DNA of 64,000 nt from Candidatus Symbiopectobacterium endolongispinus (GCF_018777385.1 NZ_JAFJYB010000004.1:372001-436000), one strand, 5' to 3'; counted from the stretch's first letter, positions 1 through 9,388 are shown. Numbers and translations: made by a program. The notes: generated by a model not told the origin, from the letters alone.

Positions 1-624
1 CAGATCGTAGCAACCATGAAAGCCATTACCACCAGTTCCGGCCAAATCAGCGATATTATCGGCGTGATTGACGGCATTGCGTTTCAAACCAACATTCTTG
101 CACTAAACGCCGCCATCGAAGCCGCCCGCGCAGGCGAGCAAGGGCGCGGTTTTGCCGTGGTGGCCGGTGAGGTTCGTTCGCTGGCGCAGCGCTCAGCCTC
201 CGCCGCCAAGGAAATCAAAACGCTGATCCATAACAGCGTCGAAACCGTGAATGCCGGATCTACGCTGGTTGAAGAGACGGGCAGCACCATTGCAGCGTTG
301 GTGACTCAGGCCATTGAAGTCGCCCACCTGATCGCCACCATCGGGGGAACCACGCGGGAACAAGGGTCGGGCATCGAGCAGGTTCACAGTGCAATCAATC
401 AGCTCGATCGCGTGACTCAGCAAAACGCCGCGTTGGTCGAACAGTCGGCCAGCGCGGCCGGAAGCCTGAACGATCAGGCGGCCAACCTGGTGTCACTGAT
501 GCAAATGTTCCGCATTGCCTCAAACAGCAAAGCATTACCGCCCCACACCACGCCCCAAAGCCCCCCGTCAGCACGCGAACTCCCGCTACCACAGGGCAGC
601 CGGGAGAACTGGACACAGTTTTAG
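1..624 (+). CDS. Methyl-accepting chemotaxis protein, C-terminal part
   Basis: The 3' end of a chemoreceptor gene whose start lies before the window; the frame is open from base 1. The protein carries the conserved MCP signalling hairpin ([20 protein letters not shown]), the tip that contacts CheW and CheA, followed by the returning coiled-coil helix. It ends in ENWTQF, which matches the NWxxF tether of high-abundance enteric receptors used to dock the CheR methyltransferase and CheB methylesterase. The ligand-binding and HAMP domains are outside the window, so the stimulus is unknown. No lesion is visible in the part seen. Confidence 0.95.
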   Translation, partial: QIVATMKAITTSSGQISDIIGVIDGIAFQTNILALNAAIEAARAGEQGRGFAVVAGEVRSLAQRSASAAKEIKTLIHNSVETVNAGSTLVEETGSTIAALVTQAIEVAHLIATIGGTTREQGSGIEQVHSAINQLDRVTQQNAALVEQSASAAGSLNDQAANLVSLMQMFRIASNSKALPPHTTPQSPPSARELPLPQGSRENWTQF

Positions 625-631
625 CGCACAA

Positions 632-653
632 GCTCCCAGACCGCGCTGGGAGC
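632..653. terminator. Hairpin between convergent genes
   Basis: Perfect 8-bp inverted repeat GCTCCCAG / CTGGGAGC with a 6-nt loop, in the 33-bp gap between the chemoreceptor stop and the convergent FAH gene stop. There is no strong T-run on either side, so termination is inferred from position and stem stability. Confidence 0.5.
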
Positions 654-657
654 CGCC

Positions 658-1492
658 TCAGGCGTAGGCCAACACGTCACGCTCTGCGGCAACCGTATTC
701 ACCAGCCGCCCAATCTGGCTGATTTCCACTTCAACCACATCACCGGCTTTCATAAACAGCGGCGGCGTGCGCTTTTTCCCCACGCCCCCCGGTGCCAGCG
801 GCGTAAAGCGCGAAATGTAGGCAATCAGCTCCGCCACGGGGCGCACCATATTGTTGGTGGTATCATGCTGCACGCGAACGCCACTCAGGAAGGTGCTGAT
901 ATCCAACTGTTGCGGATCGCCAATCTCATCAGTAGTGACCATCCAGGGACCAAATCCGCCGGTATGGCGCCAGTTTTTGCCTGAGGTGAACCAGGTGTAT
1001 TGCATATCGCGCACCGAGCCATCCATAAAGCAACTGTAGCCTGCCACCACGTCCAGCGCGGCTTCACAACTGACATTATCCGCGTGCTGAACGATAACCA
1101 CGGCCAGTTCACCTTCATAGTCAAACTCGTTGCTCAATTCCGGTTTCATCAGCGGCTGACGGTGGGCAGACAACGTATCGGCAAAACGGATAAACAGGGT
1201 TGGCGCATCAACGGTTTGTTGGAACTCAATGCGTTTTTCCATGTAGTTCATGCCAACACACAGGATTTTTCCCGGCTGTTCAATCACCGGCAAAAAAAGT
1301 GACTTGTTCAAAACGAAAGTCCGGCGTGCCCTGCACCGCCTCAAACTGTTTCAACGCACCGGCGCGCAGTGCAGCGGGGATATCCGCATAGCTGTCGGAA
1401 AAGCGCCGTCCCAGATCGATGATGCCGTCAGCATCGATACGCCCATAGGTCTTTTGCCGGTTTTCCGGGTTAATAAAACTTGCCAGTTTCAT
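658..1492 (-). pseudogene. Fumarylacetoacetate hydrolase family protein, frameshifted
   Basis: Two overlapping minus-strand frames together form one FAH-family protein of about 277 aa. The first about 67 residues (from MKLASFINPENRQKTYGRID) are in one frame and the rest, with KILCVGMNY and the acidic metal-binding region FDYEGELAVV, in another. The switch falls in a run of seven A (1292-1298 on the plus strand); six would restore ...EQVTFLPVIEQPGKILCV. The family hydrolyses or decarboxylates 2-keto acids with a divalent metal. It lies just downstream of the fumarase genes in the same direction, suggesting one catabolic operon. A sequencing error in the homopolymer is the alternative. Confidence 0.85.
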
Positions 1493-1534
1493 AGGTTACC
1501 TTCAGTGTTTCAGGGTGGCGCTGTGCGCCAGAAC

Positions 1535-2143
1535 TCATTTGATAAAGCGAATCTTCTCGTTGATGGCTGCAATCACCGGCGCTTTGAGGGCGTTGTAGAC
1601 CTTCTTGTTTTGCTCGAACAGGTTATTGCCGTGAGTATCGATAGAGATAATCAACGGACCAAAGGCTTTCACCCGGTTTACCCACAGCGTTTCGGGCATA
1701 CCAAGATCGCGCCACTGGGCATCCTCAATCTCTTCAACGCAGGTCGCGGCAAGCACCGCACAGCCGCCGGGGAACATGGCGTGCACCGCCTTGAAGGTTT
1801 TGCAGCCCTCTTCAGTGTTCGGCCCCATACCGCCTTTACCAACAATCAGCTTCACGCCGGTTTGTTCGATAAACTCTTTCTCAAATTTTTCCATGCGCAT
1901 GCTGGTGGTTGGCCCGATGGAGATCATTTCAAAGCCGCCATCATCCTTTTCCACCACAATCGGCCCGGCGTGGAAAATAGCGCCTCCGCGCAGATCGACT
2001 GGTAATTCGCGGCCCAACTCAATCAGACGACGGTGAGCAACGTCGCGGCAAGTCACCAGCGTACCGGTCAGGTACACCACGTCGCCAATGTTCAGTTCGG
2101 TCAACGCTTCATCGCTAATCGGAGTAGTAAGCACTTTTTTCAT
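1535..2143 (-). CDS. Class I fumarase / L-tartrate dehydratase-type beta subunit
   Basis: Intact 202-aa protein matching the C-terminal (beta) domain of two-subunit class I hydro-lyases (FumA-C / TtdB type), the swivelling domain that closes over the 4Fe-4S site of the alpha subunit. Diagnostic stretches are the N-terminal [11 protein letters not shown], then [20 protein letters not shown] and GKGGM. It starts within the last bases of the alpha gene (4-nt overlap), normal for a translationally coupled pair. Substrate (fumarate, tartrate or related) cannot be told from sequence. Its partner is truncated, so the protein has probably lost its function although it is unbroken. Confidence 0.9.
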   Translation of the reverse strand: MKKVLTTPISDEALTELNIGDVVYLTGTLVTCRDVAHRRLIELGRELPVDLRGGAIFHAGPIVVEKDDGGFEMISIGPTTSMRMEKFEKEFIEQTGVKLIVGKGGMGPNTEEGCKTFKAVHAMFPGGCAVLAATCVEEIEDAQWRDLGMPETLWVNRVKAFGPLIISIDTHGNNLFEQNKKVYNALKAPVIAAINEKIRFIK

Positions 2144-2608
2144 AGTACGGCGCCTTTATGGGAAAGAATTTCATAGGCCAAATCAGCGGAGAAACGGATG
2201 GTTCCACGACGGTGCGCCCAGCATCCGGTCGACACCGCCACACCAATGGTGGAAGGGTGGTGCGCAGAGGACTCGATATTGACGCCCATCACCGATGAGG
2301 CACCGCCCAGCCCATGCGGACCCAGGCCCACGCTGTTCAGCCCCTCTTCCAGCAGCTTCTCCATCTTCGCTGCATCGGCATTTGGGTGGGACGAATCTAC
2401 CGGACGCAGAATCGCTTTTTTCGACAACCGCGCCGCCGTTTCCACCGACGTGGAGACCCCGACGCCAACCAACAGCGGCGGGCAAGCATTCACGCCGTAA
2501 GAAGTGATCACATCAAACACGAACTGGTTAACGCCTTCATAGCCCTGGCCCGGCATCAATACTTTCACGGCACCCGGCAATGAACAGCCGCCCCTCTGCC
2601 ATATAGAC
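2140..2608 (-). pseudogene. Class I fumarase-type alpha subunit, 5' truncated by IS
   Basis: Only the C-terminal half (about 156 residues) of the alpha subunit survives. It retains [10 protein letters not shown], the [10 protein letters not shown] motif and the closing AYEILSHKG. The 5' part, including the region carrying the Fe-S cysteine ligands, is missing; coding similarity stops exactly at the terminal inverted repeat of the ISL3-type element at 2609. An ATG inside the IS end keeps a 161-aa open frame, but the product could not bind a complete cluster. The missing half is not on the other side of the IS, so this is more than a simple insertion. Confidence 0.9.
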
Positions 2609-2632
2609 GGGTCTTCCCCTATCATGGTGGGA
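2609..2632 (+). repeat. Left terminal inverted repeat of ISL3 element
   Basis: Begins GGGTCTTCCCCTATCATGGT; pairs with the complement of 3900-3923. The fumarase alpha homology stops at its outer edge. Confidence 0.8.
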
Positions 2633-2635
2633 GAC

Positions 2636-3856
2636 TCATAACAACATGTTTAACCTGCCGTAATGGAACATCACTGCCACCTTAAAGCGTTCTTTGTTCC
2701 GGTATCCTCTGGACTTGATCCGCAGCAGCCTTATCTTGCTGTTTAGTGACTCTGCATTACCGTTTGATACCCTGTGTTTCATGGCATTCAGGATCCCGTA
2801 CAGTCGTTTACGTAACGTCCGGGCGGCGCTGCTTAGTAGCGGGACACCAACGTCTTTTGCCATCCCTATCCATTCCAGCCACAGACGCCTGCTGTGTTCG
2901 TCATACCGGCGGTTCCAGAGTTCCCGGGCCAGCGCCTTCATTGCCCAGCAACGGCTGGTATCAGGCAGAACCATCTGCGCTGCTTCCAGTCTTTCTGCTA
3001 TTCGACCATGACGTTTATGGCGACCGTACAACCACAGATAACGGGAACGATGTGCACTTTTTCGTGCCGGTAACGGGATGGTTTTCATCTCCAACTGTCG
3101 TGTTTTATCTACGACGGCACAGAGCATTTTCGCTACATGGAAGTGGTCGAACGCGATCTTCTCCACCGCGTTAGGCAGATGGAGCCGCGCTGCGCTTATA
3201 TAGGATAGATTCATGTCCATCGACAGGGTTTTAATGGATTCAATCTGGCGGTCACCCAGACTCCGGAGATAGCCAGCAAGACTTTCAACTCCGCGATCAT
3301 CTTTGAGTTCCAATGCCTGTCCTTGGGTATCAGAGATAACGGTGACGTACTGATGCCCCTTTTTGAAAGCGACCTCATCAACACAGAGATGACGTGCGGC
3401 CTGAGGTGTTTTTCGACGGGCCAGTCCACGCTTAACCGCCCGTTGCATAATATTATCGACAGCATTCCAGCTCAGCCTCAGCTGTTTCCTGACGGCATCC
3501 ACGGTGCTGATTTTCAGCCATGAGATAACGAACGACTCGAACAACAGCGTATACCGGCTACCGGGGCCGGCCCATGGAACAGACAGCGTCTGGTAGCCAT
3601 GCTCCGGGCACATAATACGGGGTACATCAGCTTCGACTATTGTCGCGAACTGACAGGTATCGAGATGGCGCCATTTACGATGTCGGTGATCGTGAATAGG
3701 ACAAGATTTCCCGCAGGTTGGACAGGTTAACTGAGTGTTTTTCGCAATCTCAACTGTAACGGTAACAGAACCGGCATTTTCATCGAGAGAAAGAGACTTT
3801 ACCTGCCACGGAATAGACAGGTTGAGGATATGAGCGTAGAGAGACTTTTCGTCCAT
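2636..3856 (-). CDS. ISL3-family transposase
   Basis: 406-aa transposase, full length and without lesions. The N-terminal third holds the family's zinc finger (CPTCGKSC ... CPEHG, residues about 40-80). The catalytic DDE region follows: [10 protein letters not shown] (first Asp), SMDMNLSYI (second Asp) and NAESLNSKI near the C-terminus (Glu). It is the only gene of the element. Being intact among so many broken genes, it is probably the most recently active sequence in this stretch. Confidence 0.93.
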   Translation of the reverse strand: MDEKSLYAHILNLSIPWQVKSLSLDENAGSVTVTVEIAKNTQLTCPTCGKSCPIHDHRHRKWRHLDTCQFATIVEADVPRIMCPEHGYQTLSVPWAGPGSRYTLLFESFVISWLKISTVDAVRKQLRLSWNAVDNIMQRAVKRGLARRKTPQAARHLCVDEVAFKKGHQYVTVISDTQGQALELKDDRGVESLAGYLRSLGDRQIESIKTLSMDMNLSYISAARLHLPNAVEKIAFDHFHVAKMLCAVVDKTRQLEMKTIPLPARKSAHRSRYLWLYGRHKRHGRIAERLEAAQMVLPDTSRCWAMKALARELWNRRYDEHSRRLWLEWIGMAKDVGVPLLSSAARTLRKRLYGILNAMKHRVSNGNAESLNSKIRLLRIKSRGYRNKERFKVAVMFHYGRLNMLL

Positions 3857-3899
3857 GGTGGTGACCTCTGGCGATTTAATACGCCATTATCATGCCTTC

Positions 3900-3923
3900 A
3901 GCCACCACAACAAGGGAAGACCC
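3900..3923 (-). repeat. Right terminal inverted repeat of ISL3 element
   Basis: Complement reads GGGTCTTCCCTTGTTGTGGT and pairs with 2609-2632. The truncated SDR frame begins directly after 3923. Confidence 0.8.
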
Positions 3924-4456
3924 ATATAAATGCAGGTGATGTGACGCACAAATCCCTGGGAGAATGGGATGAGCAAGCATTCGATCGTCTAATGAACACT
4001 AATCTTAAAGGTCCCTTTTTCTTGATCAGGGCACTGCTCCCTATGCTTTCTAATCCCTCTTCCGTCATTATTTGTGGCTCAGTGAGCGCTCGGATTGGTC
4101 TTCCACAAAGTAGTGCTTACGCAGCAAGTAAAGCCGCGCTACTGTCTCTGGCACGAACACTTTCTGCGGAGCTTCACCCCCGTGGGATCCGGGTAAATGG
4201 CTTAAGCCCTGGACCTACTGAAACACCAGCATTGAACAAACTGAGTGGTGGGCAACATGAAGATAAGCTCAGAGAAGATATTCGAGCTCTGGTACCTATT
4301 GGTCGTTTAGTAACACCGTATGAACTAGCTAAAGCGGCAGTTTTTCTTGCTTCTGATGAATCATCATTTGTCGTTGGTACAGAGTTGCTGGTGGATGGCG
4401 GGGTTGGTAATCTTCAGCTGAATAATATACCTACAAGATTATGTGTCACTTACTGA
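3924..4456 (+). pseudogene. SDR-family oxidoreductase, 5' truncated by IS
   Basis: C-terminal about 177 residues of a classical short-chain dehydrogenase/reductase. It begins within the NNAG element (INAGDV), then shows NTNLKGPFF, the catalytic Ser region ICGSVSA, the YAASK active-site motif (Tyr/Lys) and the closing VVGTELLVDGG. The Rossmann nucleotide-binding segment is gone, removed up to the right IS end. An open frame continues into the IS but encodes nothing family-like there. Without the cofactor fold it should be inactive. Substrate unknown. Confidence 0.88.
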
Positions 4457-4462
4457 CTGTGA

Positions 4463-4553
4463 AGGACACATAATCCGCTTCTGGCACGAAACTGCCAGCC
4501 TAAAAGCTAGATGGGCCAGCTATGAGCGAGGCGCGGACCTTAGTAACCGCCTT
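4463..4553 (+). repeat. Intergenic repeat, copy 1
   Basis: About 90 bp sharing spaced blocks with 5282-5392 in the same orientation: TCCGCTtcTGGCaCG, then CAGcTATGAGCGAG, then GCGG. The two copies flank the DUF2569 gene. The 4554-4708 remainder of this gap holds the AT-rich promoter region of that gene and nothing else I recognise. Confidence 0.6.
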
Positions 4554-4708
4554 CTAAACAATGAATACTGATACTGTAAATATTCACTCTAAACACAAGT
4601 TAATATCGAAATTATCAGCATCATATAAATTACTCTCGGTACAGTTGCATCCGCGGTACTGATCACATAATCTAATGATAACTATAAAAATATTTTTAAG
4701 GTCCGTAT

Positions 4709-5212
4709 ATGGAATGGGGATGCACAAAGTGTGGGGTGGGAATACCCCAGGACAGAGAGTTTTGCGATAAATGTGAAGAAAAACATTTCAGAAAAATTGG
4801 AGGGTTTCTGTTTTTACCCCTAATAGGACTCGTAGTTACTGCTGCTTCTTATCTGTTTGTAATGGCAGATACGTTTAACGTTATGACAGAAAACTATTCG
4901 CACCTGAGCGCAAATGCAAAAATCTTCTTCATATCCTCTCTTGCTATTTATATTGGAGAGTTTTTATTTGCAGCCACAGTCCTTTCATTTTTCTTAAAAA
5001 AGAAAAAGTTTCTGCCAAAGCTTTTTATTTTCTTTATGATATCAGTCGTGGCAATAATGTCATTAAATGTCTACATGCTTTACATTCTAATCCCCGGCGT
5101 TAAAATTGGACACCATGAACTTGCCCCAATTTTTAGAAATGTAATATCGGCTCTTATTTGGATTCCATATTTTATTACATCAGTTCGTGTAAAAAGAACA
5201 TTTATCCGATAG
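4709..5212 (+). CDS. DUF2569-type membrane protein with N-terminal zinc ribbon
   Basis: 167 aa, no lesion. The first about 25 residues form a short zinc ribbon (CTKCG ... CDKCE). Four hydrophobic segments follow, at roughly residues 34-54, 72-95, 103-128 and 138-158, with FLFLPLIGLVV typical of DUF2569 proteins. Function is unknown for the family; an inner-membrane location is inferred. AAGG lies 9-10 nt upstream of the ATG. Its low G+C content contrasts with the GC-rich core genes, suggesting acquired DNA, and it sits between two copies of an intergenic repeat. Confidence 0.75.
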   Translation: MEWGCTKCGVGIPQDREFCDKCEEKHFRKIGGFLFLPLIGLVVTAASYLFVMADTFNVMTENYSHLSANAKIFFISSLAIYIGEFLFAATVLSFFLKKKKFLPKLFIFFMISVVAIMSLNVYMLYILIPGVKIGHHELAPIFRNVISALIWIPYFITSVRVKRTFIR

Positions 5213-5281
5213 GAAGCCGCATTACTGACTTCCCATTACCGATTATTGAAAATGCAGAGTGCTCCCCCCAATAATCAAAAC

Positions 5282-5392
5282 AGAGCGGACACTATTAACG
5301 TCCGCTCTTGGCTCGGGGCGGGCAGAAAGTAAGGTCATAAGGTCAGTTATGAGCGAGAGGCGGTACTTTTAGTTAGCTCCGCATGGATGACT
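5282..5392 (+). repeat. Intergenic repeat, copy 2, with 9-bp hairpin
   Basis: Starts with a perfect 9-bp stem AGAGCGGAC / GTCCGCTCT (5282-5290, 5300-5308), then the blocks shared with copy 1: TCCGCTctTGGCtCG, CAGtTATGAGCGAG, GCGG. The hairpin could end transcription of the DUF2569 gene, but there is no T-run. The rest of the gap to 5484 shows no feature. Confidence 0.6.
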
Positions 5393-5484
5393 AATGAGTT
5401 AAAAGAATACTAACGGCCCCTAAACCCTGACTACAAAGGGTGAGTATATTCTTATGCCCCACCCATCTTCTTTCTGCTGCCCAA

Positions 5485-6669
5485 TTATAAGTTGGCACCA
5501 AGCCCCTCTTTTTTCTTTTCAGACCACTGATGACCGCAGTCTTTACAACGATAGTCATATTTATTGATAGTAAGCGTTGCGCTGACGGCTCGAGTATTAA
5601 CTCCTCTCGAATTCTTCTCCTGAACTTTTACATATCCTTTAAAACGCTCTAACTCAGTAATATTATAAACAGCGAAATTAAGAGCCTTGCAGCGAGAACA
5701 GCGTTTACGGATAAATTTATTCCAGATGAAAATTGCAAAGATGGCCACAACGATCAGAAAAGAAATCATTTTTATAGTATTTGCTCTATTCAATTCTGAT
5801 TGAGCGATGTGTTTTCTCTTGATTTCTGAATTGGCAATTTCTTTCTCTTTCTCGGCTTTTTTCTGATTTTCAATTAATAATGTTTGCTGTTGCAGCTTTT
5901 CCTGTTCCTTTATTTTCGCGTTGGATTGTTGGATCCAATACTTAAATCGTGGAATGTTTTCAATAAAAATATTTATATCTCGAGCTTGAAAAACTGAATC
6001 ATCTTCTGGTTCGGTTTTTTAAATTTCTTTTAACATAAAAGGATCCGGTTGACTCCAAATCAGCATCGATCTCTTTATTTAATCTAAATTCCACGTAAGA
6101 AAAATCACTATCTGTCCACTGAATAATTGGTTTGCCAAATAGCTTATTATGAGGATTGCTCCAATACGCTTCGGATAACAAAGTTGAAGAGTTATGAATT
6201 AATGTTATATCAAATAGTATTTGAATAGGGTTGTCAGCGGAAAGTTTTGGTTCTTGAATTTTATTTTCACGATACGAGGTACTCATTGGCAAAGCTGTAG
6301 ATATCGGCAAAGCTACCGAACTTAGATCCTTCACCCCATGTTGACTATTTATATTTCGCAAAATTTCCAATTGTTTTTGATACACACTGATGAGGCATTC
6401 TACCTGTGAATCACAGTTTTCACGTGGCCCATGAAGCCAAGTTTGTTGAATTTTTTTATATTGGGATTGTGTAAAACAGCCTGTCGATACTCGAACGATA
6501 AGCTTTCATCCATTGACGAAAGTTGTTCATTTCCACAGATTGCAAACTCGACAGCAAGCGTGGCTTTGTCGCAATTAAAGCTGGCTGAGTAATCAATTGT
6601 AAAACCCATAAAAAAACAAACAGCGTTAGTGTGATTTTTTTTTAAAAAAACTCTCATTTTTGAGTCCAT
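5485..6669 (-). pseudogene. LprI-like N-domain / coiled-coil / TM / zinc-ribbon protein, twice frameshifted
   Basis: Three successive frames reconstruct a protein of about 394 aa. N-terminus: hydrophobic lead, then an LprI/DUF1311-type domain (SFNCDKATLAVEFAICGN, then, after frame correction, TWLHGPRENC and VECLISVYQKQ), the four-cysteine fold of periplasmic lysozyme inhibitors. The middle is unassigned. Next come a charged coiled coil, which is coding but outside any ATG-initiated frame (5794-5998), a TM segment (MISFLIVVAIFAIFIW) and a C-terminal zinc ribbon (CSRC ... CKDC). Frame breaks fall in T7 at 6451-6457 and T6 at 6015-6020. It follows the LemA gene by 18 nt. Function unknown. Confidence 0.65.
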
Positions 6670-6687
6670 ATTTTAAGAGATGTAAAT

Positions 6688-7194
6688 TCACGAGTTTATA
6701 TAGACAATGGACAGGAAATCTTTAGGCTTAAAACCTAATAACCTGAGGAAAACGTTGTCTGGGAATAATGTCAGCACAGTATTATAAGCACGTACACTAG
6801 TATTGAATTTTTCGCGTCTGTTGGTAATGTCTGTTTCTACATCTGCCAGTTCAGTTAGCAATTGATTATACAATCCGTCAGCTTTCAGCTCTGGAAATGC
6901 CATTCTCAAATAAGCAAGTCGATCAACTATAGGTTGGCCTTTTGATGGTTCTCCACGGCCAAAATAAAAACTAACGTTTTCAGTTGTTCCTTTTTCGTGT
7001 AAGCCATATGAGTCTACAATTGCGACCATTTTTGTGATCAAATACCCTTTCTTTTTGCGAAGGATTTCGATATTAGATCTGTTTTCAGGGATTATATTTT
7101 TTAGTCTAATGGCCTTATTATAAATTGAAATGACATAAGTGAACCCAATTATCAATATGCTTGCTAAACCGATAAAATATTTATCCATATCCAT
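6688..7194 (-). CDS. LemA family protein
   Basis: 168 aa, no lesion. An N-terminal membrane anchor (residues about 7-25) is followed by the LemA helical bundle: YNKAIRLKN, a VDSYGLHE region, AFPELKADGLYNQLLTELADVE and the signature ending NTVLTLFPDNVFLRLLGF. LemA proteins are membrane-anchored helical proteins of poorly defined role. This one lies directly upstream of, and in the same direction as, the broken LprI-like gene, so the two probably formed one operon. Low G+C content sets the pair apart from the flanking core genes. Confidence 0.88.
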   Translation of the reverse strand: MDMDKYFIGLASILIIGFTYVISIYNKAIRLKNIIPENRSNIEILRKKKGYLITKMVAIVDSYGLHEKGTTENVSFYFGRGEPSKGQPIVDRLAYLRMAFPELKADGLYNQLLTELADVETDITNRREKFNTSVRAYNTVLTLFPDNVFLRLLGFKPKDFLSIVYINS

Positions 7195-7406
7195 AAGAAC
7201 CCCCTAATGCTGAAAACAACAAATACAACCAAGAATGCAATATACAGGCCTCTCTATTTTACACTTTCTCCCCTCGATGGGGAAGTTATAATAAAATACA
7301 GGGGTGATTATTTTATGAACTTACAGAGTTTTAAATAAATCTGATTCAGATACTCGGACTATTCAAATATCTGCTTTTAGCTCATTCCTGACAAGGACAG
7401 TGCATT

Positions 7407-7826
7407 TTATTCGCCCTTTTTTCTTTGAACAAAAGCGGCACGAGCATACTTGATCGTTGCAAGGTTTTCTTCAGCCCACACCCACACACCACAAAATGCA
7501 GCCCCCAGACTGAGACCAAGATCCGTCAACTGGTATTCCACTTTTGGTGGTACGACAGGATAAACCGTACGAATAACCAGTCCTTCTCGTTCCATATCTC
7601 TCAGCGTTTGCGTAAGCATTTTCTGGCTGATACCAGCCACGTGTTTTGTCAGTTGCGTAAAGCGCAGTTTGCCATGTTCTGCCAGTACTTCGAGGATCAG
7701 CATTGTCCACTTGTCAGCAACCCTTGCGATGACATCATTAACCAGCGCTTCAACGAGAGGGTCTGGTTTATCTGCCTGCGAGAGCTTTTTCCGGACATCT
7801 TCATGACGGAGTACGTTATCGCTCAT
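7407..7826 (-). CDS. HxlR-family transcriptional regulator
   Basis: 139 aa, intact. Typical HxlR winged helix: VADKWTMLILEVL, then RFTQLTKHVAGISQKMLTQT (recognition helix) and a wing ending in VEYQLTDLG. Members usually repress a divergently transcribed oxidoreductase in response to electrophiles or aldehydes. Here the divergent neighbour is an SDR gene, and an inverted repeat lies in the gap. Whether an effector is sensed through a cysteine (one present, near residue 116) is open. Confidence 0.92.
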   Translation of the reverse strand: MSDNVLRHEDVRKKLSQADKPDPLVEALVNDVIARVADKWTMLILEVLAEHGKLRFTQLTKHVAGISQKMLTQTLRDMEREGLVIRTVYPVVPPKVEYQLTDLGLSLGAAFCGVWVWAEENLATIKYARAAFVQRKKGE

Positions 7827-7956
7827 ACTCTTACTCTCTTTTAGGGGGTTATAGCCCTTTTGGACGGTTTGTTTCAGGAAGTATGCGGTAAATCGAATTT
7901 TCTTTCCAGAATGAAATCGCTCACCGCCTCGCTACGCCTAAATTTAACCGAAAGGT

Positions 7957-7983
7957 AAGTAGGGTACTTTTCAGTGCCTACTT
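7957..7983. promoter_or_regulatory. Putative HxlR operator
   Basis: Inverted repeat AAGTAGG (7957-7963) / CCTACTT (7977-7983) with a 13-nt centre, between the divergent HxlR and SDR genes. HxlR family operators typically contain TAC...GTA-type repeats. The assignment is from position and symmetry only. Confidence 0.5.
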
Positions 7984-8056
7984 CCTAAAAGACATAAATG
8001 CTCTTACTGTCTGAAGCGTACCTACTCTTACTCCAACCCAAAAGGCACACTTCAAC

Positions 8057-8800
8057 ATGAAAACAGCAGATAACACCATACTTATCACCGGGGGTGGCTC
8101 GTGCATTGGCCGGGAACTTGCCTTGCGCTTCCACGAACTGGGCAATACCGTCATTGTTAGCGGCAGGCGCTTGCAGTCCCTCAGGGAGACGATTGCAGGA
8201 AGAGCAAATATGCATGCGATTGAGCTTGATATCGATGATCCAGCAGACATTAGCGCGTTTGCACTGCGAGTCGTGGATGAGTATCCAGCCCTTAACATCC
8301 TGATAAACAATGCAGGTATTATGCGTTACGACGATCTCAGTTCAAAGGGCGATTTGCTTGATGCTGAGGCGCATATTACTACCAATTTACTCGGACCTGT
8401 CCGTCTCACTAACGCTCTGCTTGACCATCTTAAAAGCCGCTCGGACGCTGTCATTGTCAATGTTTCGTCCGGTCTGGCGTTTGTACCGCGCACTGACGCA
8501 GCAATCTATAGCGCAACCAAAGCGGCTATCCATTCCATGACCCAATCTTTACGCCATCGACTCACCGGGCAGATAGAAGTCATCGAACTGGTTCCACCCG
8601 CAGTCCAGACTGAACTTACGCCAGGTCAGGCCAACCGGGAGGGATATCTGCCGCTCAAGGCGTTTATCGATGAGGTGATGACGCTCTTTTGCGAAAAGCC
8701 AACGCCTGAAGAAATCATTGTCGAACGCGCCCGGTTGCAGCGACTGGCCGAACGGGAAGGACGCTTTGATCAGGTATTTGAACGGATCAATGGGCATTGA
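8057..8800 (+). CDS. SDR-family oxidoreductase (DltE-like)
   Basis: 247 aa, complete classical SDR. The cofactor motif is TGGGSCIG near residue 11 (family TGxxxGIG, here with Cys before Ile). Then come LDIDDPAD, ILINNAGIM (NNAG), NVSSGLAF (catalytic Ser) and YSATKAA (YxxxK). Sequence style resembles the DltE/YciK-like enteric dehydrogenases with an oxidoreductase role of unknown substrate. It is divergent from the HxlR regulator, which is likely to control it. Confidence 0.9.
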   Translation: MKTADNTILITGGGSCIGRELALRFHELGNTVIVSGRRLQSLRETIAGRANMHAIELDIDDPADISAFALRVVDEYPALNILINNAGIMRYDDLSSKGDLLDAEAHITTNLLGPVRLTNALLDHLKSRSDAVIVNVSSGLAFVPRTDAAIYSATKAAIHSMTQSLRHRLTGQIEVIELVPPAVQTELTPGQANREGYLPLKAFIDEVMTLFCEKPTPEEIIVERARLQRLAEREGRFDQVFERINGH

Positions 8801-9029
8801 GAACGATAGCAAGCCTGCGAACCAGGACGAGCGGCGCCCCATGATTCCCAGTGTGACTTGCTGAGTGGGGCCGACCGTACTGTATCCGGCAGAACTCTTT
8901 ATCGTTTTAACATACGCTAAATAATCTTCATCCTTTACCTAAAAGATACAGTACGCAATAAACATCCATATATTCAATCAGATATAATGAAGTATACTTG
9001 TATTACAGTAAAAAGTTGAAGGATCAAAC

Positions 9030-9377
9030 ATGAGCAACGATGAAATGGAAGCAACACTGCTGGAAAATGGCTTCACGCCTAAAGACATTGCTCATATGCA
9101 AAAGCTCATCAGACGTAGGGTAAAAGAAGGGGATACTGAGACAACATTACTTTCGTTAGTACCTATTTTAAAGCATCGCTTTTATAACGTATTTTCGATA
9201 GTTTCGCTGATAATAGCTGTGTGTATTCTAAACATTTATTTTAAACACCCAATAAGCGCAGCATCTTTTATCAGTAATGTCATTGTGACCCTCGTGGGCC
9301 TGTGTTGTACATATCATATTGGCGCTTTATCCCTGAGTTACAAATCTTATCGCTATTGTAAGAAAAAACAGGGCTAA
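9030..9377 (+). CDS. Small membrane protein, unknown function
   Basis: 115 aa, not recognised. The N-terminal about 50 residues are charged and helical (MSNDEMEATLLENGFTPKDI). Two hydrophobic segments follow, at residues about 53-72 and 78-98, and a basic tail. AAGGA precedes the ATG by 8 nt. Low G+C. It converges on the truncated vasH gene and its stop codon is inside the stem-loop terminator. Gap 8801-9029 upstream shows no gene. Confidence 0.65.
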   Translation: MSNDEMEATLLENGFTPKDIAHMQKLIRRRVKEGDTETTLLSLVPILKHRFYNVFSIVSLIIAVCILNIYFKHPISAASFISNVIVTLVGLCCTYHIGALSLSYKSYRYCKKKQG

Positions 9378-9388
9378 CAAGCCCTTTT
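9371..9388 (+). terminator. Intrinsic terminator overlapping the stop codon
   Basis: GGGCT (9371-9375), AACA-rich loop, AGCCC (9380-9384), then TTTT, with A-rich sequence before it. It serves the small membrane protein gene; the truncated vasH remnant begins just beyond it. Confidence 0.7.

Larger units (their letters stand above)
2609..3923 (-). mobile_element. ISL3-family insertion sequence
   Basis: A complete element of about 1,315 bp. The ends are imperfect inverted repeats: GGGTCTTCCC at 2609-2618 and its complement at 3914-3923, with about 17 of the first 22 bases matching. One transposase gene fills the interior. The 8-bp target duplication usual for this family is not convincing (flanks ATATAGAC on the left, ATATAAAT on the right, first five bases shared), and the flanking genes differ and both lack their 5' parts. 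This suggests deletion or recombination through the IS after insertion. Confidence 0.88.

Noticed and set aside
1250-2005. 251-aa plus-strand open frame opposite FAH and fumarase beta genes
   Set aside because: Antisense to two genes with strong family motifs; composition is that of a shadow frame.
7425-7844. 139-aa plus-strand open frame opposite the HxlR gene
   Set aside because: Exactly mirrors the HxlR gene and resembles no protein; a shadow frame.
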